From the NCBI RefSeq assembly GCF_003020585.1, contig NZ_PXUE01000002.1:310001-374000 (forward strand): a DNA stretch of 64,000 bases, in the 5' to 3' direction. Of the stretch, positions 43,412 through 52,291 are shown piece by piece. The notes below the pieces were generated by a model, which worked only from the letters and a program-made list of their open reading frames with translations, made no database searches and was not told where the DNA came from. Source of the DNA: Chryseobacterium aurantiacum (GTDB taxonomy: Bacteria > Bacteroidota > Bacteroidia > Flavobacteriales > Weeksellaceae). The number at the start of each line of letters is the position of its first letter. The first letter of the stretch is position 1. The position numbers and the translations under genes are program-made.

Positions 43412-45223
43412 CTATCTTTTAATTACATTTCTATAAAACACTCCTTTATCAGTTGATATCCGCAATACATAATTTCCTTGTGAGAGAAAACTTGTGTCTA
43501 TTACCTCTTCGCTGTTTTTGGAAGAGACTGTTTTTATCAACCGCCCGGAAACATCTATAATTTCTATTTTCTGAATTGTATTTTTTGGAGCTGACACTGT
43601 TAACTTATCGGCTACAGGATTAGGATATATGTCTATAGCCTCTTTATCTTTAGTAGTGTCAGCAGTACTGAGTGTAACAGCGGGTAATATTCTGACCATA
43701 TAATCTTCAACTTCACCGTTGTATCGTGCATTACATGGTGCCATAGCAGCATTACTGGCATTACCAAGATCCCCTATCACTCTCATCCTTACATAGGGAG
43801 TATTAGGAAGAACAGCCGAGGCGGGAGGAATAATATTAGCCGTCACTACTGAATAATAATTAACTGCATTAGAAGACAATACGGTTTCTGTTGCAGTATC
43901 AAATACTCCATTGTTATTATAATCAATATAAACTCTTACCTTATTGCCTGTAAGAAAGCCATTATTAAACTTTACATTTAACGGTGTAGATGATCCTGCG
44001 GTTAAATCCGTATGAATTAACTTCGTTTTGCAAAAAAGCATAGTGTAATCATTATATCCATTAGCAGAGGAGCGACCTCCTGTGGTATAATCAATACTGC
44101 CAAATTTCACATTTTGTACTCCCACACCTGCTCCGGTACCAGGATTCGTTGCATCCGGCGGAATACAGGCGGATGTCAGGGTAATATTAGGATCAGGAGC
44201 TGTTGCTCCTTTTGAATTTAATAAGGATTGTCTAAATTCTAAAACTTTTGCTACAGCACGATCACTCTGACCCTGGGTGAACTTTTTATTAGAAGTGTAG
44301 GTACATGACCAACCATGATAGTTCATGATATTATACTGCACCCCCTGATAATTAACTCCGGTACAAGGATTTATATCTGAATTGGTTATACACGGATTGG
44401 TAGTAGAAGCAGAGCTCACCTCCGTATCACAAACCTTATCTCCCTGTGTGGTACAATCGCTTTCGATTGACACAGAAGTACAGGCACTTGAATGCCCCTC
44501 CCATGTATGATCAAGCCCCATAGAATGTCCCAGCTCATGGCTGAATACATAGACATTGCCATTCACAACATCCGATAAAGTCATAAAGACATTATCCTGT
44601 GCAGGAGCTGTTCCCGCATAGGTTGCCCATCCTGATTTCCCTCCTGACATTTTATGAACTAAATATAAATTTAAATAATTAACAGGATCCCATCTGCTCC
44701 AGGAATTGATTGTTGCCGTTGAGGCACCATTTGTATCATCATTTCCATAGGCTACATAGGCAGGATTAGAAGAAGCATCATATCTTACAATTCCATTGGT
44801 TGCCGTACAGTCGGGTGCTCTTTTTGCAAGAGTATACTTTACAGGAATTACAGCCGACCCTGCAGGAAGAACCAATGGCAGTGTAGTGTCTCCTGCATTA
44901 AATCTATTTAAATTATTCACCCAACTGATAATTTGTGCATCACTGGGGTTGTTTGATGTTCCCAAAGCTCCACCAGGAGTGATAACATGTACAACAACAG
45001 GAATTTCATATTCCTGGGTTGTTATTGTTCTATGCATTTTCCCTGATTTAATCCGTCTTGAAAGTTCATTATCAAAGTCTTCGATTCGCTTTTTAAAGGA
45101 GGGATCTTTAAGCATCAGTTGTCTGTTAACCTCACTTGCTCCGCACAATCCTTGTTCCTGTGAAAAAAGGAGGTTTGTATGAGCCATCAGAAAGGCTAAA
45201 CCTAAAATAAATTTTCTATTCAT
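43412..45223 (-). CDS. Secreted M43-type zinc metalloprotease with T9SS sorting domain
   Basis: 603 residues, signal peptide ending FSQ (about 21). The protease domain (about 75-345) has HELGHSMGLDH at 229-239, the HExxHxxGxxH zinc motif of pappalysin-like M43 enzymes, and the typical cysteine-bearing CTTQGDKVCDT. Then a 'GEVEDY' beta domain (about 365-505: GSIDYTTGGRS, NGEVEDYMVRI). The C-terminal 75 residues (IYPNPVADKLTVSAPK, IEIIDVSGRLIKT, LSQGNYVLRI, GVFYRNVIK) are the type A sorting domain that sends proteins through the type IX system to the surface or medium. Probably degrades host or environmental protein. Stands alone between two non-coding gaps. Confidence 0.92.
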   Translation of the reverse strand: MNRKFILGLAFLMAHTNLLFSQEQGLCGASEVNRQLMLKDPSFKKRIEDFDNELSRRIKSGKMHRTITTQEYEIPVVVHVITPGGALGTSNNPSDAQIISWVNNLNRFNAGDTTLPLVLPAGSAVIPVKYTLAKRAPDCTATNGIVRYDASSNPAYVAYGNDDTNGASTATINSWSRWDPVNYLNLYLVHKMSGGKSGWATYAGTAPAQDNVFMTLSDVVNGNVYVFSHELGHSMGLDHTWEGHSSACTSVSIESDCTTQGDKVCDTEVSSASTTNPCITNSDINPCTGVNYQGVQYNIMNYHGWSCTYTSNKKFTQGQSDRAVAKVLEFRQSLLNSKGATAPDPNITLTSACIPPDATNPGTGAGVGVQNVKFGSIDYTTGGRSSANGYNDYTMLFCKTKLIHTDLTAGSSTPLNVKFNNGFLTGNKVRVYIDYNNNGVFDTATETVLSSNAVNYYSVVTANIIPPASAVLPNTPYVRMRVIGDLGNASNAAMAPCNARYNGEVEDYMVRILPAVTLSTADTTKDKEAIDIYPNPVADKLTVSAPKNTIQKIEIIDVSGRLIKTVSSKNSEEVIDTSFLSQGNYVLRISTDKGVFYRNVIKR

Positions 45224-46105
45224 TATTGCTTTTTTAATATTATAAACATTTTCTAAAGCCCATTATAAAACCTGGAGTTTTTTCAAATTAAAATGAACTG
45301 CAGGCCCAACTTCAACCTTCAAAAATATTTCTCCTCCATTAATCAGGATACTTGCTTTGTACATACATCCTATTTCTATATCAGATTTGAACTTTCCATT
45401 TTTAAAAGTATAGGGGGAAAATTAATATTAACCCCTATACTGATCAAAAAAAAAGAAATTTATTACACATTCTGCCTAAATGACACCTAGGCTTAATAGC
45501 TCACATTCTCAATAATGGTATTGCTATTCCCAAAAAACTATTACGTTCTATCTTCAAAGAAATATTTCATTGTGTTAATTGCATTTATTTTATCATTTTA
45601 GATTCTGCCCATATCCATCTAAAAAAGATTACTTTCTATGAAAGGCATAAAGGAATTTTAAAATACATCTATTTCAATTTTTCTTTAGCTTTTGGAAAGC
45701 ATAAGGGAAGATGGATATCCCTTATGCTACATAGAAAATTAGAAGTAATTCAATAAGTAATTGTAATTATTGCAGAATCTAGAATTATTTTTTTATAACC
45801 TATTAATTAAAAACAGAGCACTTTTCGTATAAACTCTGTGGCTCCATACCTTTAAGCCTGTTTATTCATAATTTGAGTTATTTTAAAAAATTAATATCTT
45901 TTTATTTTTATTTAAAAGTTACTTAGAGCTTGTCATCATTTCAGCCATTTAATTTTTAAAAGCATAGGGAAAAAAGATTTCTCCCTATACTCTAAAAAAC
46001 CATGAATGAAAACCTTATTATTTACTTATTTAATCTAAAAATCACAAAATAGGATAATCATATCTCTTAGATGGTTTATACAAAGAGCTCAATATGGATT
46101 TAAAT
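45224..46105. other. Non-coding region with three similar hairpins
   Basis: Hairpins: AGTATAGGGG/CCCCTATACT (45407-45441), AGCATAAGGGA/TCCCTTATGCT (45698-45728), AGCATAGGGA/TCCCTATACT with one mismatch (about 45959-45998). All have a short T run only on the minus strand (CTTTT or CTTTCC). They look like leftward terminators spaced 260-290 bp, which hints at tandem small RNAs, but no promoter was found. Confidence 0.4.
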
Positions 46106-46558
46106 TTAAGCTGCTTCATAGCCTATTAACTTTTTAAGATCATCTTCTAACTCTTTTAATTTTTGTGTCTTTACAAAAGTGACATCGTAATTCAAAATAA
46201 TTACCCGTGATCTTCCTTTTATTGATATATATAGTTTCTTTTTAAGGAAAGTTTTTTGCAATTTATATTGACGGACAAGTATTTTAGGAAATTCATCAAG
46301 CCCTCTATATCTATTATTTCCAGTAAAAATATTTTTGTTTCTAATAATCAAAACCTCTCCCTCACTATTATATTCGAATATCTGTCTTATGGTAATATGC
46401 GTGAAAATAATCAGCGCCAACAATATTAATCCAAAAGCGGATAACCCTATTATTTCAAAAAAAAGATTTAAGAAAACAATTGTAATCACTAGCAGCAATG
46501 ACAACACAATAAGTACAATTCTATAGATCTGCATAAATTTCATATTACTTAAGTTCAT
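46106..46558 (-). CDS. Small membrane protein of unknown function
   Basis: 150 residues. Two adjacent hydrophobic segments (about 12-30 and 33-55), then a soluble C-terminal half (FEYNSEGEVLIIRNKNIFTGNN..., ISIKGRSRVIILNYDVTFV) resembling a PH-like or YcxB-like cytoplasmic domain of small membrane proteins. It is the first gene after promoter P7, with a leader of about 275 nt that contains a GAGGAG/CTCCTC hairpin. Function unknown. Confidence 0.7.
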   Translation of the reverse strand: MNLSNMKFMQIYRIVLIVLSLLLVITIVFLNLFFEIIGLSAFGLILLALIIFTHITIRQIFEYNSEGEVLIIRNKNIFTGNNRYRGLDEFPKILVRQYKLQKTFLKKKLYISIKGRSRVIILNYDVTFVKTQKLKELEDDLKKLIGYEAA

Positions 46559-46842
46559 GGTTTATTGTATTAAATAATTTTATCAGTTATTGTGTTTTTA
46601 CCTTTATTTTACAGTTCTATTATTTACAATATTATATCATCAACCTAGCCTGGAATAAGAGAGGAGATTATGAGATCAATCTACCTCCTCAATCCTACTT
46701 CCAGTTTTCAACAAATGAAATGTTATCTATTATGCTTATCATTAATCTAAAAAATCTTCAAGGTTTCATTGGTTGCACTTACATTTCATATTCTAAATAA
46801 TCTTATTCAGAAATCAACCCAATCAATTGCTAAATAATAACA

Positions 46843-46888
46843 CAAAGGACTAAATTCAACGTAACATATCCTATGTCAAATACACATT
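46843..46888 (-). promoter_or_regulatory. Promoter P7 of the shared class
   Basis: On the minus strand: AATGTG, 20-bp step to TATGT in CATAGGATATGT, 13 bp, GTCCTTTG. The -7 box is the weakest of the eight (TA replaced by GT); TTTG keeps the fixed position. Confidence 0.6.
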
Positions 46889-46993
46889 ATTTATGTCTTA
46901 CTAACATTTTTTAAGATTATTTATTAACAATTATATAATACCTACACAGCATTCAGCGAATATTCACAATACCACATAATACTATGGTACTTC

Positions 46994-47022
46994 AAAAAAA
47001 AACCGGCATAAAGCCGGCTTCC
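46994..47022 (-). terminator. Terminator of the three-gene HTH run
   Basis: GCCGGC and GCCGGT pair around TTTAT on the minus strand, then nine T residues. Confidence 0.88.
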
Positions 47023-47083
47023 TTTTGAGAGGTAACTACTAAAGGTAAACCATTCTCTCTTATCATGTGTGTTGTGTTGTATA

Positions 47084-47155
47084 TTAAAATACCCGAATGC
47101 TATCTCTTACATATGAGCTACATCCTTGTACTTCAATTTTTTTAAGAGGAGACAT
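47084..47155 (-). CDS. Possible 23-residue peptide (MSPLKKIEVQGCSSYVRDSI + RVF)
   Basis: A short frame between the last HTH gene and its terminator, with AGTGAAGAAA upstream as a weak ribosome site. One cysteine, basic, no signal. If translated it would be the last product of the regulator operon. Support is thin: position and a plausible start only. Confidence 0.2.
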   Translation of the reverse strand: MSPLKKIEVQGCSSYVRDSIRVF

Positions 47156-47196
47156 TTTCTTCACTAAGGTATATGTCTTCTTTGTTATTATCTTAT

Positions 47197-47529
47197 TTAT
47201 ACTAGTTTAAACATTTTCCTCCATTTTGTGACTGTATTCCTGCTGAGGTTAAAATGCAGACTCAATTGTTTATTGTTGAGCCTGTTTTGTTTTTGATAAT
47301 TTAAAATCTTAATAATCGCTGTTTCATTATAAGATTTGTGCTTCTGATTCATTATAAAGCTGTCTTTATTCCCTCTCCCGAATATCAATTCATTAAGACG
47401 GATAACATCCAGTACTGACAGCTCTTTTTTTCCCAATACAGATTGGCAACTATCTCTTTTTTCAGGACATTTTTTTTCAAGGATATCATTAAAAATTCTT
47501 CTGTAATCTGGTGATAAAAATTTTTCCAT
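47197..47529 (-). CDS. Helix-turn-helix protein, transposase-type HTH
   Basis: 110 residues. The C-terminal half, YNETAIIKILNYQKQNRLNN and KQLSLHFNLSRNTVTKWRKM (about 64-103), is a clear helix-turn-helix of the kind found in transposase and resolvase N-termini. The N-terminal half (SPDYRRIFNDILEKKCPEKR) is helical. Not part of a transposase here: no catalytic domain follows. Third of three minus-strand HTH genes behind P8. Confidence 0.7.
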   Translation of the reverse strand: MEKFLSPDYRRIFNDILEKKCPEKRDSCQSVLGKKELSVLDVIRLNELIFGRGNKDSFIMNQKHKSYNETAIIKILNYQKQNRLNNKQLSLHFNLSRNTVTKWRKMFKLV

Positions 47530-47574
47530 ATCATATATTTTGTAACATTATAATTGTGTAGGTAGACTGCTTCT

Positions 47575-48051
47575 TTATGCTATATCTTTATTCTCTGATA
47601 TTTTCACTTGAGATTCTTCGTTATTATATTTACTGAACCATTTATGCAGGGTAGATTTAGGAATTCTATATTCCTGTATCACTTCTGATCTTGTTTTTTC
47701 TCCTTTTTTTATAAGTTCAATGATAAATTCTATGATTTCTTGTGTATAAATATTTTTCCTGAACTGAGGGAGCTTTCCGCTTTTCTTTTCGGTATTGGGA
47801 AGAGAAGAAGAGGGAGAATAAAGAATAAGATGCATGGAATAGATTCTAAAAAAATCATACTCCAGTAACTTGGACCATTTTAACAAAAGTGCACTATCCA
47901 TGCTTTCTGCCTGATACATGTCCTCTATTTTCCTAACATCGGTTTTAAAAAAATTACAAATACGATCTATTTCAATTTTACATTCGGAAACACGTGTACT
48001 AATCAGGTTTCCCATATGAATCTCTTTGAAATTTCCTTTTTTCATTTTCAA
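47575..48051 (-). CDS. Helix-turn-helix protein
   Basis: 158 residues. The C-terminal region, YTQEIIEFIIELIKKGEKTR, EVIQEYRIPKSTLHKWFSKY (about 98-142), is a transposase-like HTH related to the next gene. The N-terminal part (CKIEIDRICNFFKTDVRKIEDMYQAESMDSALLLKWSKLLEYDFFRIY) matches a helical region often found before such HTHs in Flavobacteria. Eight bases after the XRE gene and 45 bases before the next, so one operon. Confidence 0.7.
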   Translation of the reverse strand: MKMKKGNFKEIHMGNLISTRVSECKIEIDRICNFFKTDVRKIEDMYQAESMDSALLLKWSKLLEYDFFRIYSMHLILYSPSSSLPNTEKKSGKLPQFRKNIYTQEIIEFIIELIKKGEKTRSEVIQEYRIPKSTLHKWFSKYNNEESQVKISENKDIA

Positions 48052-48058
48052 TGGTTAT

Positions 48059-48409
48059 TTAATGCTTATGTTTGGTTAATTCTTCAATAAATTCTTTCAG
48101 CAATGAAATAATAACCTGTTTTTCCTCGATTATTTTTTCATACTTTTCAATAATCTTATAAGAGACTTCGTTTTGTTCTTGTATATTTTTTTTTCCAATA
48201 TTATCTATAAGTTGTTCTCCATCATACAATTCAGACACTTTAATCCCTAGGATATAGGCTATTTTTTCTATCTCAATGGCACTAAAAGGAATATCTCCTT
48301 TTTCTCTTCTGCTATACTGAGATTGATTAAGCTTGAGTTCAAAGGCAATATAATCTTGAGAAATTTTTCTATTTTCTCGAATATTCTTAACTGTTTTATA
48401 TATTTCCAC
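48059..48409 (-). CDS. XRE-family regulator with coiled-coil tail, GTG start
   Basis: 116 residues. XRE domain at about 6-62: IRENRKISQDYIAFELKLNQSQYSRREKG, FSAIEIEKIAYILGIKVSELYDG. A helical tail (YKIIEKYEKIIEEKQVIISLLKEFIEEL) follows and may mediate dimerisation. The only usable start is GTG. First of three regulator genes behind promoter P8, with a leader of about 355 nt. Confidence 0.83.
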   Translation of the reverse strand: MEIYKTVKNIRENRKISQDYIAFELKLNQSQYSRREKGDIPFSAIEIEKIAYILGIKVSELYDGEQLIDNIGKKNIQEQNEVSYKIIEKYEKIIEEKQVIISLLKEFIEELTKHKH

Positions 48410-48771
48410 TGTTTAAAAAATTAAAAAGTTATTAATAACATAGTTCTATGACAATAATTTAACTTGTTCGCACAGTAAAGCTATAGACAGATATTACTTC
48501 CTATATATTTTCATTATAAAAAATGGCGTTATTTGGCCTTTACCTTAAGACCGTAAGAAAGGATTAAAATGGAGTATCATTTATTAATAACAGTGTTCAA
48601 GCATCATTTGACAGCAATTATCACCGCAACATAAAATTTGCATACTTTACATTTTAACAATCATTAAATATCACAACATAGGAAGCAATGCCTTACCTAT
48701 TTGCGAGACCGGGAAGTGTTTATTAAGATTAATAAGTTAAATTTTCTCATCGTACATTATCATTTGTATAG
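48410..48771. other. Long leader between P8 and the HTH operon
   Basis: AT-rich, no long frame. It includes a 19-codon minus-strand frame at 48584-48643 with five cysteines (CC-x3-CC), noted below. TGATAA occurs 9 nt after the -7 box. Confidence 0.35.
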
Positions 48772-48817
48772 CAAAATAAGGTATTAAATATAACATATCA
48801 AATGTCGTAGGCACATT
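48772..48817 (-). promoter_or_regulatory. Promoter P8 of the shared class, 'TTTG' variant
   Basis: On the minus strand: AATGTG, 20-bp step to TATGT in CATTTGATATGT, 13 bp, TTATTTTG. Almost the same boxes as P6. Confidence 0.68.
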
Positions 48818-49345
48818 CTTTATGTTTTGACAACATTTTACTTCATCCATTTTAAATTATACAATTTTTAACCCATATGAAATTTTGAATTCCCCCGACT
48901 CTTTTGTCCAAAAAGTACCTATCGTAGCTGACAGGATCATAACATTTGGATTTGCTAGGCGCTAGCATTACTAACTCTGAATTGATTTTTAAACAACTCT
49001 GGTATAAATTTCCCATAAAATAATTGATTAGTTTTCTACTTTTTCTTTCGTAAAATAATTTCGAAAAAATGGATTATTAGACAAATTCGATGTTAATCAT
49101 TGTTAGCAAAAATCATTTTTTCAGTCAAAAAATGTTATCAGTTTATTATTTAAAAAATTAAAAATCAACGGATTAAAATCAGAGAAACATTAACAATACA
49201 CATTATATATTAATAAATAATATTCATTACATATTAAACAAACAAAACGATTTACAATTCAAAATATAAACAACAATTTATAATTATAATTTATTTATTT
49301 AAAAGTTTTTTTTAATATTGCTTTTTCTTGAAACCGTTTAATCCT
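48818..49345. other. Very AT-rich divergent spacer
   Basis: Between the minus-strand HTH operon and the plus-strand LuxR gene. The last 250 bases are almost only A and T with no clear promoter box. No gene. Confidence 0.35.
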
Positions 49346-50251
49346 ATGAATCTTTTTGTAATTTTTTGTAGTTTATTTTTCAACCTAGATTTTTTATCCA
49401 CCGATAGTTTTTTCCCTAGCACATCAAAAGGTCATTATCTCAAAAATCCTCTGACTGATCATCAAAAGATGATGACACCTATTCACCTCGATGATCTATT
49501 AAGAGTCTCGTCACCAAGTCTTTTGGTTCAAAAGCCAGGCTTTGAAAAAAAGAAAAAAACCTTAAAGGTTGATAACAAAACAGGCATCCTAGTCTATATA
49601 AATGATGCAGGAAATAGTTCTCATTCTAATAAAGAAAAAAAGAAGAAACCCAAATATCTGATTAAATGGAAATGGGAGTTTCCATTGATTATCATTTTTA
49701 TTCTATCAGCCTTAACTTTCTTAAAAGCTCAGGATAAATTTAAAAAGGAAATAAGCATTATCATGAATGAAAAAATAGTACTGGAAAACAAAAAAAATAC
49801 GCTTGAGGAGGATATACTTTTTCAAAAAGAAAAAATAAAGGAGCTGCAACAAAAACTAAACTTGAAAATAGAAACTGAAAAAGCTATTTTGGAAGACTTA
49901 AAAAAAATAAAAAAAACAAATTGTGTAAAGTCTCAGCAAGAAACATTAAAAGACCTTTTCGTAAAAGCCAATAATTTCATGAATATTGACAAAAAAAGTC
50001 AAAATATCAGCTTTGAATGCGATACTAAAAACCAGGAATTTTTAATGAAACTCAAAACCCTCTATCCGACGCTAACTAACAGAGAGTTAAAACTATGTAT
50101 TTATTTCAGGATGGGCTTATCTTCTAAGGAAATTTCCATTCTAGAAAATATAACTACGGGAACAATAAGAGTGTACAAAACAAGAATAAAAAACAAAATT
50201 ATTCTTGACAAGGAAACTAAGCTTTCCCATTATTTATTAAACATAGAATGA
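49346..50251 (+). CDS. Membrane-tethered LuxR-type regulator
   Basis: 301 residues from the ATG at 49346; extending to 49328 would need a TTG start. Layout: N-terminal hydrophobic stretch (signal-like), about 85 residues probably outside, a second membrane helix (FPLIIIFILSALTFLKA, about 112-128), a long coiled coil (about 130-195), then a LuxR/GerE-type helix-turn-helix (YPTLTNRELKLCIYFRMGLS and SKEISILENITTGTIRVYKT, about 240-282). A one-component sensor that could keep DNA binding at the membrane. Similar C-termini follow TPR sensor parts in other Flavobacteria; here the TPRs are absent. Confidence 0.78.
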   Translation: MNLFVIFCSLFFNLDFLSTDSFFPSTSKGHYLKNPLTDHQKMMTPIHLDDLLRVSSPSLLVQKPGFEKKKKTLKVDNKTGILVYINDAGNSSHSNKEKKKKPKYLIKWKWEFPLIIIFILSALTFLKAQDKFKKEISIIMNEKIVLENKKNTLEEDILFQKEKIKELQQKLNLKIETEKAILEDLKKIKKTNCVKSQQETLKDLFVKANNFMNIDKKSQNISFECDTKNQEFLMKLKTLYPTLTNRELKLCIYFRMGLSSKEISILENITTGTIRVYKTRIKNKIILDKETKLSHYLLNIE

Positions 50252-50432
50252 GCAGGAAACATTCCCTGAATACCGAATTAAGTGATAGATCTCACAAAGT
50301 TTGACTTTCTGAAGCGAAAGTCGTAGATAAACCTCTCAAAACCTCCCTGTTTTCAGCCAATTTTCCCTCATATTGAAAGGTTTTGTTGTTCGCTAATTTG
50401 ATTGCTGATATATTTGATTAAAAATATAACAC

Positions 50433-51512
50433 ATGAACATTTCATATCAGTTTTTTATCTCATCTATGTTGGTTGCCTTTGTAGGTTGCAATCCACAAAA
50501 TAAAACATCAGAAGCTACAAAAACAGAAGTGGCAACTCCTCAAAAGGCCATAACATTTGCTGATTTCAAAAAAATAAAAGGGGTAGATAATGTATTAGAG
50601 GTCCCTTTTGAACTATCTACTCAACTTAATTCTATCCGTTTTTTTGTAGCTCCGAATAAGGATGCGGCTCACATGAAAATTGCTTACAATAAATTCGATA
50701 ACTATTATGGGTTTGAAGAATTTGATGACTTCTACTCTATTCATTATAGTATTAATAATAATATTTCGAATAGCATTGAAGCCTTCGTTTTAAAATCCGA
50801 ATTTACAGCGGCATTTGACTTGACTTTACAAGGTGTGGATTTATACGAGATCAGAAGCAGCACCTTTAAAAATGTTCAGGATTTAAAAAATAAATCGTTC
50901 AATAAGTATGGTACGATATCGGAGGTTTCTGAACAGGAATTTAAGACAGCTGCTAGAAACCGGATTGATCAAGCTTTAGTAAAAAACCCTTATATAAAAC
51001 TGAAAGACGGTAACTGGATAAACACCGAAAATGGTAAAGAAACCGTCATTGTTCAACACGAAAATGTATCTACAGAAGATGGTACATTATCCAATGAATA
51101 TGTAGGAAAATCACCTTTTCTGCATCTGGAAGTGTTCAAAGAAAATTCGGTTGAAGTTTCAGATGTGTATTATTCTTTTTATAATATAAAATCCGGATCA
51201 AACTTTCAAATTTTCACTGGGGGCTATCCTCAGATTATTCCTAATAAAAGTTGGATTTCTTACTTCTCTTCCAACAATGATGTAGGAAGTGATTTTGAAG
51301 TGAGTAAATACCTTGAACAAAAAAATAATCAGGAAAGTCTTTTGTATGTAAATTTTACTAAATTTAAAATAGGCGATGAAACAAAAGCCTTTTGGGTAGA
51401 TAATGACACCTTTTATGCAGAAGTTTATCCTACCAACTCAGCTCCATCGAAAGACAAAAAGCAAAAGGTAGCTTATATCAGAATTAAGCTGAAAGCTAAT
51501 CTTTTCAATTAA
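50433..51512 (+). CDS. Lipoprotein of unknown function
   Basis: 359 residues. The signal ends in a lipobox, LVAFVGC (Cys near 19), so it is membrane anchored through lipid. The mature part starts with a flexible SEATKTEVATPQK linker, then a mixed alpha/beta body with no motif I recognise (FADFKKIKGVDNVLEVPFEL; FYSIHYSINNNISNSIEAFV). A conserved-looking end is VAYIRIKLKANLF. Probably faces the periplasm or surface. It may share a transcript with the small exported gene at 51654 (141-base gap). Confidence 0.75.
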   Translation: MNISYQFFISSMLVAFVGCNPQNKTSEATKTEVATPQKAITFADFKKIKGVDNVLEVPFELSTQLNSIRFFVAPNKDAAHMKIAYNKFDNYYGFEEFDDFYSIHYSINNNISNSIEAFVLKSEFTAAFDLTLQGVDLYEIRSSTFKNVQDLKNKSFNKYGTISEVSEQEFKTAARNRIDQALVKNPYIKLKDGNWINTENGKETVIVQHENVSTEDGTLSNEYVGKSPFLHLEVFKENSVEVSDVYYSFYNIKSGSNFQIFTGGYPQIIPNKSWISYFSSNNDVGSDFEVSKYLEQKNNQESLLYVNFTKFKIGDETKAFWVDNDTFYAEVYPTNSAPSKDKKQKVAYIRIKLKANLFN

Positions 51513-51653
51513 TGAAACTTGTGATCATCTATTGCAGTTGGATACATTCAGAGAGAGATTGGGTTAAAAATAAAATAAAAAACCCCTGAAACCGGCCAGT
51601 GTTTATGGCGTTAAAGTACAATATCTTTGCCCCAGTTATTTTAAAGATATACC

Positions 51654-52220
51654 ATGAAAAAAATAAGTTTAACCATTCTTTTTTCTCTATTAAGCTTAAT
51701 GGCTTTTGCACAGTCATTAAAAGTGGTGATTAAGCAGGACGGAAAAGTAATTGAACCTGTAAATGATGTTTATAAACTAAAAAAATCTGCTTTCGTATTT
51801 GAAATTACGGCGACCAATCTGGAAGGTTTTTTAATTGGAGCCACTACGAATAAGGATATTTATGCAGCAGCTTTAGGTCTTTACAATCAAGAGGTACCAT
51901 GGTTTCAGAATACAGGGATGGCGGAAGAGTTATACAATAAGGACAAAGAACTTTTTTTGATGGATTCAGCACCTTCATATTGGTATTATACGGATGCAAA
52001 AGATCATAGATTTGATAAAACTCCAAAAGGGAACTTAAAGCAATGGACGGCTACACGTACCATTACAAGATTTTATGATGTTATGGTAGATCAGGCTGTT
52101 AATTTAAAAGATTTTGACGGAAGTGTTTTTCTATTCATGTATGAGCCTGTATATAATGAAGAATATGATTTAATAGGAAAGAAAAACCTATTCCAGGCTG
52201 CTTTGAGGTTCAAAGATTAA
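51654..52220 (+). CDS. Small exported protein of unknown function
   Basis: 188 residues with a clear signal peptide (SLMAFA-Q, about 20). The mature protein begins LKVVIKQDGKVIEPVNDVYKLKKSAFVFEI, a beta-rich opening, and has an aromatic centre (SAPSYWYYTDAKDHRFD). No catalytic motif seen. A strong terminator follows. Confidence 0.75.
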   Translation: MKKISLTILFSLLSLMAFAQSLKVVIKQDGKVIEPVNDVYKLKKSAFVFEITATNLEGFLIGATTNKDIYAAALGLYNQEVPWFQNTGMAEELYNKDKELFLMDSAPSYWYYTDAKDHRFDKTPKGNLKQWTATRTITRFYDVMVDQAVNLKDFDGSVFLFMYEPVYNEEYDLIGKKNLFQAALRFKD

Positions 52221-52252
52221 TTATTACACACCTAATTATTTGATTATATAAG

Positions 52253-52288
52253 AAAAGGTCTGCTTTCATTACGAAAGCAGGCCTTTTT
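52253..52288. terminator. Shared terminator between convergent genes
   Basis: AAAAGGTCTGCTTTC pairs with GAAAGCAGGCCTTTT (one G-U pair) around ATTAC; A and T runs at the ends let it act both ways. Confidence 0.9.
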
Positions 52289-52291
52289 ATT

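Noticed and set aside
47197-48051. HTH genes as a broken insertion sequence
   Set aside because: No DDE catalytic part, terminal inverted repeats or target duplication; the genes sit in an intact operon with promoter and terminator.
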